Shown: positions 1 to 10,650, numbered from the stretch's first letter. The stretch: DNA of 64,000 nucleotides from Silicimonas sp. (GCA_025800205.1 JAOXSD010000254.1:1-64000); one strand, 5' to 3'. Made by a program: numbers and translations. Notes: a model not told the origin generated them from the letters alone.

Positions 1-422
1 GTCCAGCCTGCGGGGAAACAGAGAACGGCGCCGGTCAGCGCGTGACGCTCGCCGCGTTTCTGCAGGAGGCAGAGGTCTTCGCAGATCAGGTGACCGAGCG
101 TGTGGAGCGGGTCGTCGGGGTTGATTGTCACCTCGGTCCCGCCGGGGCGGGTGACCTTGTCGCCTGCGACGGTGAAATCGGGACGGGCCGCCAGTTTTTC
201 CAGCACCACGGCCAGCAATTCGCGCGCGGGGGCTTTGGCTTCGGGGCAGAGCCCCAGCACATCCTCGCGCCGTTCGGCCAGCAAGCGGGCCCGTTCGGCC
301 ATCTGCCCCCCATAGGCGGCATCCACGCGGAGCCAATCCTCACGCAAGGGCTGAATGCCCGGCAAGGGACGGGCTGCGGCCTGCCGCTGTTCTTCGGGGA
401 TCTCGGGATGCAGAACGGCCAT
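1..422 (-). CDS. DUF3445 family protein (haem-dependent oxidative N-demethylase-like), C-terminus cut by window edge
   Basis: About 140 N-terminal residues are visible; the rest lies left of the window. The protein begins MAVLHPEIPEEQ, then shows a PLPGIQPL segment, a WLRVDAAYGGQMAERARLL stretch and, near the visible end, DDPLHTLGHLICEDLCLL followed by LTGAVLCFPAGW. From memory this pattern is typical of DUF3445 proteins, annotated as haem-dependent oxidative N-demethylases. The ATG directly abuts the cmk stop (TGA then ATG), so it is probably translated with cmk. The substrate is unknown. The family call rests on recalled motif similarity only. Confidence 0.7.
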   Translation of the reverse strand, partial: MAVLHPEIPEEQRQAAARPLPGIQPLREDWLRVDAAYGGQMAERARLLAERREDVLGLCPEAKAPARELLAVVLEKLAARPDFTVAGDKVTRPGGTEVTINPDDPLHTLGHLICEDLCLLQKRGERHALTGAVLCFPAGW

Positions 423-1046
423 TCAGCCCCCGTTCAGCGCATCCGCCACGCGTTTGCGGGCCTCATCCACCGCCTCTTCGATCGAGAGATCGGAGGTATC
501 AAAAGCCATTGCATCTTCGGCGGCCACCATGGGGGCGGCATCGCGGGCGGCGTCGCGCGTGTCACGGATGCGGATGTTTTCCAGCACTTCAGCCTCGGTG
601 ATGCTGTGGCCGGAGGCCTGCAACTCGAGGAACCGGCGGCGCGCGCGGGTCGCATCATCGGCGGTGACAAAGAATTTCACCTCCGCTTCGGGGCAGATCA
701 CCGTGCCGATGTCGCGGCCATCGAGCACCGCGCCGCCCGGGCGGCGGGCAAAGTCGCGCTGGAATTCCACCAGGGCCTCGCGCACATCCGGATCGGCGGC
801 CACTTCGCTGGCCGCAGCCGCCACTTCAGGGGTGCGCAGATCGGACCGGGCCAGATCGCGCTGCCGCAGGGTCGAGGCGGCGATCATCGCCGGCGTGCCG
901 TCGAGCACCCGGCGTCCGACAGCGCGGTAGAGCAGGCCGGTGTCGAGATGGGCCATGCCGAAGCCCTGGGCGATGGCGCGCGCGATGGTGCCCTTGCCGG
1001 CAGCAGCTGGGCCGTCGATGGCGACGGTGAAAATCTTGTCCGACAT
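423..1046 (-). CDS. cmk: (d)CMP kinase
   Basis: Cytidylate kinase, 207 residues, phosphorylates CMP and dCMP with ATP in the cytoplasm for nucleotide recycling. The P-loop GPAAAGKGT sits at residues 12-20. The internal motifs [12 protein letters not shown] (nucleotide monophosphate site) and LDGRDIGTV (about 108-116) are characteristic of Cmk and separate it from adenylate kinases. Length matches the family. It lies 55 bases downstream of metK in the same orientation and abuts the DUF3445 gene, so it may share the metK transcript. In many alphaproteobacteria cmk follows aroA; no aroA is seen here. Confidence 0.96.
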   Translation of the reverse strand: MSDKIFTVAIDGPAAAGKGTIARAIAQGFGMAHLDTGLLYRAVGRRVLDGTPAMIAASTLRQRDLARSDLRTPEVAAAASEVAADPDVREALVEFQRDFARRPGGAVLDGRDIGTVICPEAEVKFFVTADDATRARRRFLELQASGHSITEAEVLENIRIRDTRDAARDAAPMVAAEDAMAFDTSDLSIEEAVDEARKRVADALNGG

Positions 1047-1101
1047 ATGTCCGTCGCTCTTCCCTTGGGCGCGGGCGGCGCGGGGCCGCCCTGCCCTGAT
1101 C

Positions 1102-2268
<1,167 letters not shown>

Positions 2269-2275
2269 TGAGAGG

Positions 2276-2323
2276 TGCTCCGTTGAAAAGGTAACCCGCC
2301 ACGTCAGGAAGCCGTTGTGGCGG
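2276..2323 (-). promoter_or_regulatory. SAM/SAH riboswitch upstream of metK
   Basis: Read on the minus strand, a perfect 7-bp stem CCGCCAC (2323-2317) / GTGGCGG (2302-2296) encloses the loop AACGGCTTCCTGAC, followed by a linker and AACGGAGCA. GGAGC (2281-2277) can pair with GCTTCC in the loop to form an H-type pseudoknot. This matches the SAM/SAH riboswitch consensus as I recall it (CACAACGGCUUCCUG.CGUG ... GGAGCA), a class described upstream of metK in Rhodobacterales. GGAG is also the only good ribosome-binding site for metK, so ligand binding should block translation. No terminator is visible. Confidence 0.9.
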
Positions 2324-2333
2324 TTGATTGCCG

Positions 2334-3842
2334 TTACGCCCTTGGCGCCGGTTTTGCAATGGGATTGCGCGGATTTGCGATAATGAGCGTGGTCAGCAGC
2401 ACCGCAAGGACGGCCAGAAGCGGCAGATCGCCCGTGCGGGCGTAAAGCGTCGCTCGGAGCGGGCCGGGCACCTCCTGATCCAGCGCGCCCGCCTGATTGA
2501 GCGGCAGCGCAGCCCCCATCCGACCCAACGGGTCGATCACCGTGGACACGCCGGTATTGGCCACCCGCACCACCGAAAGCCCCTGCTCCACCGCCCGGAA
2601 CCGGGCCTGATCCAGATGCTGATAGGGGCCGGAAAAATTGCCGAACCAGGCGTCATTGGTGATCAGCACCAGATAATCCGCCCGCTCTCCGGCCCGGAAG
2701 ACATGGCCGGGGAAGATGCCTTCGTAGCAAATGAGCGGCAGGGCACGACCGAGGGGCGTGTCGATCAGGCGCACCCCAACGCCCGGTGTGAAGCCAAAGC
2801 CGGAGGTGGCCGCCATGGCGCGCAGGAGCTCGATCCGGAAGGGGATGTATTCGCCGAAGGGCACCAGATGGACCTTGTCATAGGTTTCGGCCAAGGCACC
2901 GGTGTCGTCGAGGGTGACCAGAGCGTTGAAAAAGCGCCCCTCGGCGTCGCGCCGGTTGATGCCGGTCAAAAGCGCGGTGCCGGCCGCCCGGTGGCCCTCT
3001 TCCAGTGCCGGGCCAGCCAGATCAAGGGGATAGACCAGAGCCACTTCGGGCCAGAGCACCAGATCGGTGGCCCCTGCCCCTTCGGTCAGGGCGATCAGCC
3101 GGTCGAAATGCCCCGGTGCTTTCGCGCGGTCCCATTTCTCCGCCTGGGGCACGTTGGGCTGCACGAGGCGTACCTGCCCCAGCGGCGCGGGCACCGGCTG
3201 GCGCAGCGTCAGTGTGCCGAGGCCGAAGAGAAGGGCCACCCCTGCGACCAGCCCCAGCCCGCCCAGCGCCCGGGACCGGATCAGGCTCGGGGCTGCGGCG
3301 ATCAGCAGGGTCAGGAAACTCAGCCCATAGGAGCCGGTCAGGGCGGCCAGCATCCGCAGGGGCGTTTCGGCCCAGATATAGGCGGGCAAGGCCCAGGGAA
3401 AGCCGGTGAAGACATGGCCGCGGATCAGTTCGGCCGCGGTCAGAAGTGCGACAAAGGCCAGCGCCCGGCGGCCGGCACCGGTGCCGAGCCGCGCCGCGGA
3501 CCAGCCCGCCAGCCCCCAGAACAGCGCAAGACCGGCGGCAAGCGCCGCCAGCGCGAAGGGCGCCATCCAGCCATGGGTGGCGATATCCACCAGAAAAGGC
3601 TCGACAATCCAGTGCAGCGCCATGCCGAAATAGCCCAGACCGCCGGCCCAGACGAGACGGCCGGGGCGCGGGGAACGCGCCACCAGATGGATCAGCCCGG
3701 CAAAGCCCAGAAGGGCGAGCGGCCAAAGTCCGAAAGGGGCATGCCCCAGAGCCGCCGCCAGACCGGCCAGCAGCGCGAAGAGAATGTCCTTTCGGAAAGA
3801 TCGCGCGCCCGGGTCCGGACGCGCCCCGGCGGCCCCGGTCAC
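2334..3842 (-). CDS. lnt: Apolipoprotein N-acyltransferase
   Basis: Inner-membrane enzyme of 502 residues that adds the third acyl chain to the N-terminal cysteine of lipoproteins. Residues 1 to about 215 are a series of hydrophobic segments; the rest is a nitrilase-like periplasmic domain. The catalytic triad can be placed at E266 ([11 protein letters not shown]), K323 ([13 protein letters not shown]) and C372 ([12 protein letters not shown]). The start overlaps the corC stop by four bases (ATGA), so the two are translationally coupled. The corC-lnt-metK order is common in alphaproteobacteria. Confidence 0.96.
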   Translation of the reverse strand: MTGAAGARPDPGARSFRKDILFALLAGLAAALGHAPFGLWPLALLGFAGLIHLVARSPRPGRLVWAGGLGYFGMALHWIVEPFLVDIATHGWMAPFALAALAAGLALFWGLAGWSAARLGTGAGRRALAFVALLTAAELIRGHVFTGFPWALPAYIWAETPLRMLAALTGSYGLSFLTLLIAAAPSLIRSRALGGLGLVAGVALLFGLGTLTLRQPVPAPLGQVRLVQPNVPQAEKWDRAKAPGHFDRLIALTEGAGATDLVLWPEVALVYPLDLAGPALEEGHRAAGTALLTGINRRDAEGRFFNALVTLDDTGALAETYDKVHLVPFGEYIPFRIELLRAMAATSGFGFTPGVGVRLIDTPLGRALPLICYEGIFPGHVFRAGERADYLVLITNDAWFGNFSGPYQHLDQARFRAVEQGLSVVRVANTGVSTVIDPLGRMGAALPLNQAGALDQEVPGPLRATLYARTGDLPLLAVLAVLLTTLIIANPRNPIAKPAPRA

Positions 3843-4708
3843 TGGGCCGCTTTGGCCATATTGGTGCGCACGCGCAGCCGTTTGATCCGGCGCGGATCGG
3901 CATCCACCACTTCGAAATCCAGCCCGTCGGGATGTTTCACCACCTCGCCGCGCGCAGGCACCCGGCCTGCCAGCATGAAGACCAGACCGCCCAGCGTATC
4001 GATTTCCTCGGGATCATCGCCAAACCGCAGCCTCTGGCCGATCTCGGCCTCGAATTCCTCGATCGGCGTGCGGGATTTGGCCAGAAAACAGCCCGGCGCC
4101 TCTTCGATGAAGCTGTCGCCGTCGTTCACGTCATGCTCATCCTCGATCTCACCGATCACCTGTTCGATCAGGTCTTCGATGGTCACGAGGCCATCGACCC
4201 CGCCATATTCGTCGATCACCAGCGCCATGTGCATCCGGTCCGACTGCATCTTCTGCAGCAGCACCCCAATGGGCATCGAAGGCGGCGCATAAAGGAGTGG
4301 ACGCAGCATGGATTTGAGTGAAAACGTCTCATCCTCGCAGTCGAACCCGTGTTTCAGGGTGAAATCCTTGAGGTGAATCATGCCCTTGGGCGTATCCAGC
4401 GTGTCCTCGAACACCGGCAGGCGGGTGAGCCCGCTGTCGCGGAACACTTCGACCAGTTCGGATTTGGTGATGTCGGACGGCACCGCGACGACTTCCACCT
4501 TGGGGATCATCACGTCTTCGACCCGAAGCCGGGTCAGGTTGCCAAGTCCGCCGGAATGGCGCGCGCCATCGGGCGCCACGGTCGGGGCATCCCCGGCCTG
4601 GGTGTCACGGGCGCCGAACAAACGTGTCAGCAAGCCCTGTTTTGCGGTGTCTTTCTGTTGCGCGCCATGCGCTGCGTTAGAAGACGCCTCTCCGTTCTCT
4701 CCCATCAA
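3839..4708 (-). CDS. corC: CBS-domain HlyC/CorC family protein (TlyC-like)
   Basis: Soluble protein of 289 residues with a polar N-terminus, two CBS domains (about 65-190; note VEDVMIPKVEVVAVP and DEYGGVDGLVTIEDL) and a C-terminal CorC/HlyC domain (about 205-283). It lacks the DUF21 membrane domain, so it is the short CorC type placed next to ybeY and lnt in proteobacteria. Its role is debated: Mg/Co efflux support or general membrane function. It lies 28 bases after ybeY and overlaps lnt by four bases. Confidence 0.92.
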   Translation of the reverse strand: MMGENGEASSNAAHGAQQKDTAKQGLLTRLFGARDTQAGDAPTVAPDGARHSGGLGNLTRLRVEDVMIPKVEVVAVPSDITKSELVEVFRDSGLTRLPVFEDTLDTPKGMIHLKDFTLKHGFDCEDETFSLKSMLRPLLYAPPSMPIGVLLQKMQSDRMHMALVIDEYGGVDGLVTIEDLIEQVIGEIEDEHDVNDGDSFIEEAPGCFLAKSRTPIEEFEAEIGQRLRFGDDPEEIDTLGGLVFMLAGRVPARGEVVKHPDGLDFEVVDADPRRIKRLRVRTNMAKAAQ

Positions 4709-4736
4709 ACCTTTCCGTTACACGACCTGCCGGGGT

Positions 4737-5222
4737 TCACTCGGCATATGGGTTGGGTACCCCCAGCGCTTCAAGTATCACGATTTCAGTGGATTCCATC
4801 AAGTCGGCATCCGTTTCATTTTCGTGATCGTAGCCCAAAAGATGCAACACTCCATGAACAATCAGGTGAAGAATATGGTGTTCGGGCGGTTTTTTGCCAC
4901 TTTCCGCCTCCTTCATGGTGGTCTCATAGGCAATGGCAATGTCGCCCAGCTCCGGACCGCCTTCGGGCGGGGCCGGGATTTCGCCCGGCGCGGCACCGCG
5001 TTCCTCCGACGGCCAGGAGAGCACATTGGTGGGCTGCGGTTTGGCGCGGAAATCACCGTTCAGCACGGCGATGCGGGCATCATCACAGCCCAGAAGCGCC
5101 ACCTCCCAGACCTCGGGATCAAGGGCGAGATGGGCCAGCACCGCCTGCACCGCCCGTTCGGCCAGTTCCGGCAGGCGGGCCGCACTCCAGCGGTCATCTT
5201 CTATCAGCGTATCTACGGCCAT
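4737..5222 (-). CDS. ybeY: Endoribonuclease YbeY (rRNA maturation factor)
   Basis: Single-strand endoribonuclease for 16S rRNA 3'-end maturation and 70S quality control, 161 residues. The zinc motif H-x3-H-x5-H is present as H123, H127 and H133 within HLIVHGVLHLLGYDH. The start MAVDTL at 5222 is chosen because longer in-frame versions run into the divergent dgoK gene and lack family similarity. In most alphaproteobacteria phoH lies immediately upstream; here ybeY heads the block and the dgo operon sits where phoH is expected. Confidence 0.95.
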   Translation of the reverse strand: MAVDTLIEDDRWSAARLPELAERAVQAVLAHLALDPEVWEVALLGCDDARIAVLNGDFRAKPQPTNVLSWPSEERGAAPGEIPAPPEGGPELGDIAIAYETTMKEAESGKKPPEHHILHLIVHGVLHLLGYDHENETDADLMESTEIVILEALGVPNPYAE

Positions 5223-5299
5223 GGGCGCCCATGTAAGCGCCCTGCCCGCCCATGACCAGAGCCGCTTGATTTCCGCCGCCATTTGGCGACAGTGCGCCC

Positions 5300-6208
5300 A
5301 TGACTTCCGAAACCACATATGCCGACTGGATCGCCGTCGACTGGGGCACCTCCCATCTGCGCGCCTGGGCGATCCGCGACGGGGCGGTGCGGGCCGAGGC
5401 CAGTTCCGACAAGGGGATGGGCGGTCTGGCGCCCGAGGCGTTCGAGCCCGCGCTGCTTGAACTGATCGAGCCCTGGCTCGGGGCCCATCGCATCCCGCTG
5501 GTGGCCTGCGGCATGGTCGGCGCAAAACAGGGCTGGGTCGAGGCGCCCTATAGCGCCGTCCCCTGCCCGCCCGTGGGTGAAGGGGCGGTGCGCCCTTCGG
5601 TCAACGATACCCGCATCGATGTGGCCATTCTGCCCGGGCTCAGCCAGGCCGACCCGGCCGATGTGATGCGCGGCGAAGAAACCCAGATCGCGGGCTATCT
5701 GGCGAAGGATGCCGATTTCGACGGCACGCTCTGCCTGCCCGGCACCCATACGAAATGGGTGCAGATCTCGGCCGGTGAAGTGGTCAGTTTCCGCAGCTTC
5801 ATGACCGGCGAGATGTTTGCGCTGCTATCGCGGAACTCGGTCCTGCGCCATTCCACCGGCACCGGCTGGGACGATGCCGCCTTCGAGGGGGCGATCACGG
5901 AGGCCATGTCGCGCCCGGAGGCGCTGGCGAACCGGTTCTTCACGCTCCGCGCTGAGGCGTTGCTGGCGGGGTTGAGCGAGGCGCGGGCCACCGCGCGGCT
6001 GTCGGGCCTGCTGATCGGCGCTGAACTGGCCGCTGCAAAACCCTATTGGCTGGGCGCACGGGTGGTGATCATTGGCGAAGACCGGCTGGCGCAGCATTAC
6101 GCCGCAGCCCTCACCCTGCAGGGTGCCGCCCCCGAAACCATCGACGCCCGTGCCACCACGCTCGCCGGCCTCACCGCCGCCTATGCCAGATTGAAGGACA
6201 TGCCATGA
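5300..6208 (+). CDS. dgoK: 2-dehydro-3-deoxygalactonokinase
   Basis: Cytoplasmic kinase of 302 residues that phosphorylates 2-keto-3-deoxy-galactonate in the De Ley-Doudoroff pathway for D-galactose and D-galactonate. The ASKHA-fold N-terminus is seen as [12 protein letters not shown] (residues 12-23); [18 protein letters not shown] and [10 protein letters not shown] are DgoK-type motifs. It is the first gene of a coupled operon: its stop overlaps the dgoA start as ATGA. The 77-base gap to the divergent ybeY must hold both promoters. No regulator gene is adjacent. Confidence 0.94.
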   Translation: MTSETTYADWIAVDWGTSHLRAWAIRDGAVRAEASSDKGMGGLAPEAFEPALLELIEPWLGAHRIPLVACGMVGAKQGWVEAPYSAVPCPPVGEGAVRPSVNDTRIDVAILPGLSQADPADVMRGEETQIAGYLAKDADFDGTLCLPGTHTKWVQISAGEVVSFRSFMTGEMFALLSRNSVLRHSTGTGWDDAAFEGAITEAMSRPEALANRFFTLRAEALLAGLSEARATARLSGLLIGAELAAAKPYWLGARVVIIGEDRLAQHYAAALTLQGAAPETIDARATTLAGLTAAYARLKDMP

Positions 6209-6810
6209 GCCGCCCCCTGATCGCCATTCTGCGCGGGCTCGACCCCGAAGAAGCCGTTGCTGTTGCCAAGGTGCTGATCGAGGCGGGCATCGACCGGATC
6301 GAGGTGCCGCTGAATTCGCCCTCGCCGCTGTCGTCCATCGAGGCGATGGCGCGGGCCGTGGGGGATCATGCGCTGATTGGCGCCGGCACGGTGCTGACGC
6401 CGGAAGACGTGACCTCCGTCAAGAACGCAGGCGGACAGCTGATCGTCTCGCCCAATTGCGACACCGAGGTGATCCGCGCCACCAAGGCCGCAGCGCTGCA
6501 GAGTTTTCCCGGCGTGCTGACGCCGTCGGAATGTTTCGCGGCGCTCAAGCACGGGGCCGACGGGCTGAAGGTCTTTCCCGCCTTCCAGATGGGCACCGAA
6601 GGCCTGAAGGCCCTGCGCGCGGTGCTGCCGGCCGAAACCCAGGTCTATATGGTCGGCGGCATGGGGCCGGAGAATTTTGGCGACTGGCTGCGCGCGGGGG
6701 CCAATGGCTTCGGCCTCGGATCGTCGCTTTACAAACCCGGCATGGCGCTGAGCGAAATCACCGCCACGGCTCAGGCCGCCGTTGCCGCCTGGGAGGCGTT
6801 CCAGCGGTGA
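6205..6810 (+). CDS. dgoA: 2-dehydro-3-deoxy-6-phosphogalactonate aldolase
   Basis: Class I aldolase of the KDPG/KDPGal family, 201 residues, cleaves the DgoK product to pyruvate and glyceraldehyde-3-phosphate. The Schiff-base lysine is K122 (GLKVFPAF) and the catalytic glutamate E33 (RIEVPLNSP). [12 protein letters not shown] and VGGMGPENF form the phosphate-binding side. Pairing with dgoK favours the KDPGal rather than KDPG substrate. It overlaps dgoK by four bases and the downstream lactonase by four (GTGA). Confidence 0.94.
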   Translation: MSRPLIAILRGLDPEEAVAVAKVLIEAGIDRIEVPLNSPSPLSSIEAMARAVGDHALIGAGTVLTPEDVTSVKNAGGQLIVSPNCDTEVIRATKAAALQSFPGVLTPSECFAALKHGADGLKVFPAFQMGTEGLKALRAVLPAETQVYMVGGMGPENFGDWLRAGANGFGLGSSLYKPGMALSEITATAQAAVAAWEAFQR

Positions 6811-7667
6811 GTGATATCTTTGACGACCGTCGCTGCGACCTGGGCGAAGGGCCGCTCTGGCATCCCGGACGCGGGCAACTGATCTGGTTCGACATTCTGG
6901 GCCGCAAATTGCTGACCCGCGAAGGCGGACGCCCCCGCGAGGTGCAGTTCAAGGAACATGTCTCGGCCGCGGGTTGGGTCAGTGACAGCGAATTGCTGAT
7001 CGCCTCCGAACGCCGCCTGTTCCTTTTCGACATCGACCGCGAGCGCAGCGAAGACGTGGAGGGGCTGGAGCCCGACGATGCCACCACGCGCTCGAACGAT
7101 GGCCGCGCCGATCCCTGGGGCGGGTTCTGGATCAGCACCATGGGCAAGGCGGCCGAAAGCGGGCGGGCGGTGATCCACCGCTATTACCAGGGCCGCCTGA
7201 CCCGGCTTTTCGGCGGGCTCGACGTTCCCAATGCAATCTCCTTCGCCCCCGACCGGTCCTGCGCCTACTTCGCCGATTCCGACAGCTGCAAGGTGATGCG
7301 CCAGCCGCTGGAGCCCGAGCATGGCTGGCCCGAGGGTGACCCGGAGGTGTTTCTTGATCTGACCGCCGAGGGGCTCGCCCCCGATGGCGCGGTGGTCGAT
7401 GCCGGGGGCAATTTCTGGACCGCGCTCTGGGGCGCCTGGTGCGTCGGCTGTTTCGGCCCGGACGGTACGCCCATCGGCAAGGTGGGGTTCGAGGCCGCCC
7501 ACACCTCCTGCCCCGCTTTCGGCGGCCCGGATCTGACGACGCTTTACTGCACCTCCGCCCTGTTCGATCTGAGCGAGGAAAACGCGGCGAAATCCGACCG
7601 CCACGGCATGACCTTCGCCTTTCCGGAAACCGGGCGCGGCCAGGCGGAACACCGGGTGATCCTCTGA
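6807..7667 (+). CDS. SMP-30/gluconolactonase family sugar lactonase
   Basis: Beta-propeller lactonase of 286 residues, expected to open galactono- or gluconolactone to the acid. Metal ligands expected for the regucalcin family are present: E14 (GEGPLWH), N142 (VPNAIS) and D193 (APDGAV); [11 protein letters not shown] around residues 95-104 supplies the usual substrate-side Asn/Asp. A GTG start at 6807 is used because it overlaps the dgoA stop and gives a normal N-terminus. With DgoK and DgoA it supplies the lactone step of oxidative galactose catabolism; the galactose dehydrogenase and galactonate dehydratase are not in this operon. Confidence 0.88.
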   Translation: MSDIFDDRRCDLGEGPLWHPGRGQLIWFDILGRKLLTREGGRPREVQFKEHVSAAGWVSDSELLIASERRLFLFDIDRERSEDVEGLEPDDATTRSNDGRADPWGGFWISTMGKAAESGRAVIHRYYQGRLTRLFGGLDVPNAISFAPDRSCAYFADSDSCKVMRQPLEPEHGWPEGDPEVFLDLTAEGLAPDGAVVDAGGNFWTALWGAWCVGCFGPDGTPIGKVGFEAAHTSCPAFGGPDLTTLYCTSALFDLSEENAAKSDRHGMTFAFPETGRGQAEHRVIL

Positions 7668-7669
7668 GT

Positions 7670-9823
7670 CTAATCGTGCGGATGGGCCCGTGCGCTGGGG
7701 TTCGAGGTGAAGAAGAACGGCTGTGACGGGTCGCGCTCGGCCACCTCGTCGGGGATCGTGTCGGGACCGTGGTAATGCTCCCAGGCGCCAAAAAACGTCG
7801 ACAGGCGCGAGAGCTTCTTCAGCTTGTCGCCGGTGATCTGGGCAAAAAGCGCTGCGTGATCCTCGCGCGCGCGAAGTTCCGCGATCTTCGCCCGGTGCCA
7901 GCCCACCGCCGCATCATGGGCCTCTGCCACCCCGGGGAGCGCAAGCAGGCGCGCCTTCTCCTCAGCCACCTGCGGGGCATAGCGCGCGATGGTGCGCTCC
8001 TCTTCCGCATTGTGGTTCATCCGGAACCAGTAGGTCGCGCCCTGGTCCCGGTCGACGTGATTGACCCGGCCCCGGTCGCGCTTGATCAGGAAGCTTTCCG
8101 CCGAACGCACCGCGTAGTGGTTCACCGTGACCAATTGATAGCTCCAGGCCGCTTTCGACATCCGCCAGCAGCCCCGCCAGGTGGCCGGCGGGATCAGCCT
8201 GCCGCCCCCATCGACCCAGTGGATCTGCCCCTGCTTGCCGCCGACCAGCCCCTTGGGCCGGTGCACCCCGAGACGGCGGAACAGGCCCGCATTGCGATAG
8301 AGCGTCTTGAAGGCCCAGGCCTGAAGCGGGCGCGGGGCAAAGGCCGGCGCAGCCAGGGTGAACCGTTCGGTGACCGGCCGGTCCTCGAAATGGGCGAGAT
8401 CGGCATTGCCAAAAAGCCGCCAGGGCATTGAGACCACATGGGCTTCGGGCACCGCCGCCATCAGATCGGCCAGCCGCCCCGCGCCCACATGGATGTTGAT
8501 GTATTCGTCCACATCCAGTGTCAGAAGCCAATCGGCCTCGCGCACCACCGGCTCCTTTTCCGCCGCCTTGAAAGCCGCAAATTGCGGCACCTTGCCCATC
8601 TCGCGGAACGGGTTGTCGCGGCGGGTGACGCCGGCAGGGGCCAGCGCGTCGAGAAGCGCCTCGGTCCCGTCGGCGCAATCATTGGTGTAGACCAGATGAT
8701 GATCGACCCCGAGCACCCGGTTGTGGGCGATCCAGTCGAGGATGAACGGGCCTTCGTTCTTCATCGCGCTGACCAGCGTAATGCGCGGCTGCGCGGGGCG
8801 CGGGGCGATGGTTTCGGGCGCAGGCAGGCGGATCGGGCTGGCGCCGAACCCGTCGGTCATGGCGGCCAGAAGATGCGGCTGTTCGACCAGATCCCCCTTG
8901 CGCACCAACGCCTTGACCGGGGTGCCGGGGAACATCACGCCGATGGCCCGAACATAGGGGATCGGCGCGCTTGTGGCGATCCCGGCCAGTTCCTGGCGCC
9001 CGGGCACCCGCAAAAGCCCCTCGGGGCGCTTGCCCGGCACGCAACCCCAGGAAAAGATCCCGCGCGGCTCACCGCGCCGGGTGGCGATGTGATCGCTGTG
9101 CGGCGCGGGCGCCCCCCGGCGCAGCCGCCAGGGATAGGCCTCGATGCCGCGGGCGGTGAGCAGCCCATCGGGCGCGTCGCGCAACCGCTCGAAGGCACCG
9201 GGCGTGGCAGGCAGCAGCAGATCGGGCAGATCGAGAAACAGCACCGCCCCCGCCCGGTCGAGAAACCGCCGCCAGAGCAGTTCAACCACCACCGCCTGTG
9301 CCATCGGCCCGTGCCAGGGATCTTGGGGCGGCCGGGTCCGGTCGGGGGCGGCCGGAGCAAAGCCTGGATGCCGCATATCAAAGGCGCCGGGCACGCCCAG
9401 GGGCGTGTCCGCCTGCACCACGGTGACCGGCAGCTCGGGCGCAAGCGCGTCGAGGGCTTCGGCAAAATCCGAGCCCGGAGGCGCGCGGTCGAAGATCAGC
9501 GCCGCCTCTGCGCCGTGCTGCGCCCGGTGATAGGCCAGCCAATCCGCCGCCGCCTCCGCCCGCTCGCCATTGCGGAACGCCACCAGCGTGGCCTTGCCGT
9601 CAAAAAGCTCGGTTTCTGCGGGGTCGGCCCGACAGGCGGCCTCCCCGGGCAGAACGACCAGATGGGTCTTTCCCACCGGCGCAAATTCCGCCTCGGACGG
9701 CAGCCCCGCCAGGGCGCCGCCCAGCGGCAGGCCGCCGTAGATCCGGTCACCGTCCCGCACCGCCGCAATCAACGGCATCCGCCCCAGCCGCGTCGCCCGC
9801 AAAAGCCGGGAGACCACCGGCAT
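7670..9823 (-). CDS. Two-domain glycosyltransferase (Glyco_tranf_2_4 / GT92-like)
   Basis: Cytoplasmic-looking protein of 717 residues with no clear membrane segment. The C-terminal half (about 347-600) is a typical domain: ITLVSAMKNEGPFILDWIAHNR, then TNDCADGT and the metal-binding DVDEY at about 437-441. The N-terminal half appears to repeat the same plan (ADWLAYHRAQHGAEAALIF near 93, then FLDLPDLLL near 196), but its acidic motif is changed, so it may be inactive. The start at 9823 shares one base with the upstream stop (TGATG). The acceptor is unknown; a role in surface glycan synthesis is inferred from the upstream nucleotidyltransferase. Confidence 0.8.
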   Translation of the reverse strand: MPVVSRLLRATRLGRMPLIAAVRDGDRIYGGLPLGGALAGLPSEAEFAPVGKTHLVVLPGEAACRADPAETELFDGKATLVAFRNGERAEAAADWLAYHRAQHGAEAALIFDRAPPGSDFAEALDALAPELPVTVVQADTPLGVPGAFDMRHPGFAPAAPDRTRPPQDPWHGPMAQAVVVELLWRRFLDRAGAVLFLDLPDLLLPATPGAFERLRDAPDGLLTARGIEAYPWRLRRGAPAPHSDHIATRRGEPRGIFSWGCVPGKRPEGLLRVPGRQELAGIATSAPIPYVRAIGVMFPGTPVKALVRKGDLVEQPHLLAAMTDGFGASPIRLPAPETIAPRPAQPRITLVSAMKNEGPFILDWIAHNRVLGVDHHLVYTNDCADGTEALLDALAPAGVTRRDNPFREMGKVPQFAAFKAAEKEPVVREADWLLTLDVDEYINIHVGAGRLADLMAAVPEAHVVSMPWRLFGNADLAHFEDRPVTERFTLAAPAFAPRPLQAWAFKTLYRNAGLFRRLGVHRPKGLVGGKQGQIHWVDGGGRLIPPATWRGCWRMSKAAWSYQLVTVNHYAVRSAESFLIKRDRGRVNHVDRDQGATYWFRMNHNAEEERTIARYAPQVAEEKARLLALPGVAEAHDAAVGWHRAKIAELRAREDHAALFAQITGDKLKKLSRLSTFFGAWEHYHGPDTIPDEVAERDPSQPFFFTSNPSARAHPHD

Positions 9824-10650
9824 CAGATCACCTCGACCCGGGGCAACCGGGCCAGTGTCGCGCAATCCTCGTCAAACCGCTGGGCGAGCAGTTCGGCGGT
9901 GATCTTCTCGATCCCCAGCCGCGCCTGCAGGTCGTCCCGGCTCGGCACCCGGGCAAAGGCGTCATAGACCTCCGCCAGCATCTCCGGCGGCGCTGCCTTT
10001 TGGGCCAGCACCCGCTCCAGCACCCCCTGCCCGGTCTCGGTCACACTCTGGTGCAGCAGCCAGTGCGGCCCGGCCAGATCGGGCGCCGCCGCGCCGAAGA
10101 GCCGCCCCAGCACCTCCGGAGAACGCAACGCCATCCCCCGCGGCGTCAGCACCAGCAGCGAGGCGGCTTTCATCCGGTCGAGCACCTGACGCGCCAGGCC
10201 GACCCAGTTCTGCTCATAGAGCACTTCCCAGGGCGTGGCCCGCAGCCGCGCCTCAAGCCGCTCGACCCCGGGGGCGAGAAAGAACTGCGGCAGGGGTTCG
10301 ATCACCAGCACCGCCTGGCAGAGCCCCGCCATTTTGCCCAGCGGGTTGAGGATCTCCTCGGCCCCGGGATAGAGCGCGCCCTGCAGAAACGCGGTATCGG
10401 GCGGTCCGAAAGCATTGAGCGCGGTCAGCACCACCGGACGCTGGGCGGTCTCGCGGAGAAACTCCGCCTTGCGGTCGCGGAACGGTCTGGCGCCGTCGTT
10501 CATCCGGCGCACGAGGGGCGCGGCCCGTCTGAGCGGCAGCGCACGAACACCCGCACGCGCCAGCGCTTTCCCTTGCTCGCGCACGAATTGATTCAGCAGG
10601 AGACCGCCCGTGCTCTGCGGGCCGAGGATGAGGGTCAGCGCCTCTGCCAT
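9823..10650 (-). CDS. Conserved protein of unknown function
   Basis: A protein of 275 residues that I do not recognise. It begins MAEALTLILGPQSTGG with a hydrophobic strand and a glycine-rich turn that resembles, but does not match, a nucleotide-binding loop. It then has an arginine-rich region (LPLRRAAPLVRRM), ALNAFGPPD and LVIEPLPQFFLAPG. No signal peptide or membrane segment is seen. Both its start and stop form one-base TGATG overlaps with the flanking genes, so it is translated with a sugar nucleotidyltransferase and a glycosyltransferase. A sulfotransferase-like or glycan-modifying role is possible but unproven. Confidence 0.6.
   Translation of the reverse strand: MAEALTLILGPQSTGGLLLNQFVREQGKALARAGVRALPLRRAAPLVRRMNDGARPFRDRKAEFLRETAQRPVVLTALNAFGPPDTAFLQGALYPGAEEILNPLGKMAGLCQAVLVIEPLPQFFLAPGVERLEARLRATPWEVLYEQNWVGLARQVLDRMKAASLLVLTPRGMALRSPEVLGRLFGAAAPDLAGPHWLLHQSVTETGQGVLERVLAQKAAPPEMLAEVYDAFARVPSRDDLQARLGIEKITAELLAQRFDEDCATLARLPRVEVI

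Noticed and set aside
2328-4292. Plus-strand open frame of about 654 codons opposite lnt and corC
   Set aside because: Antisense to two genes with complete catalytic motifs; low-complexity Arg/Gln/Gly protein, no recognisable domain.
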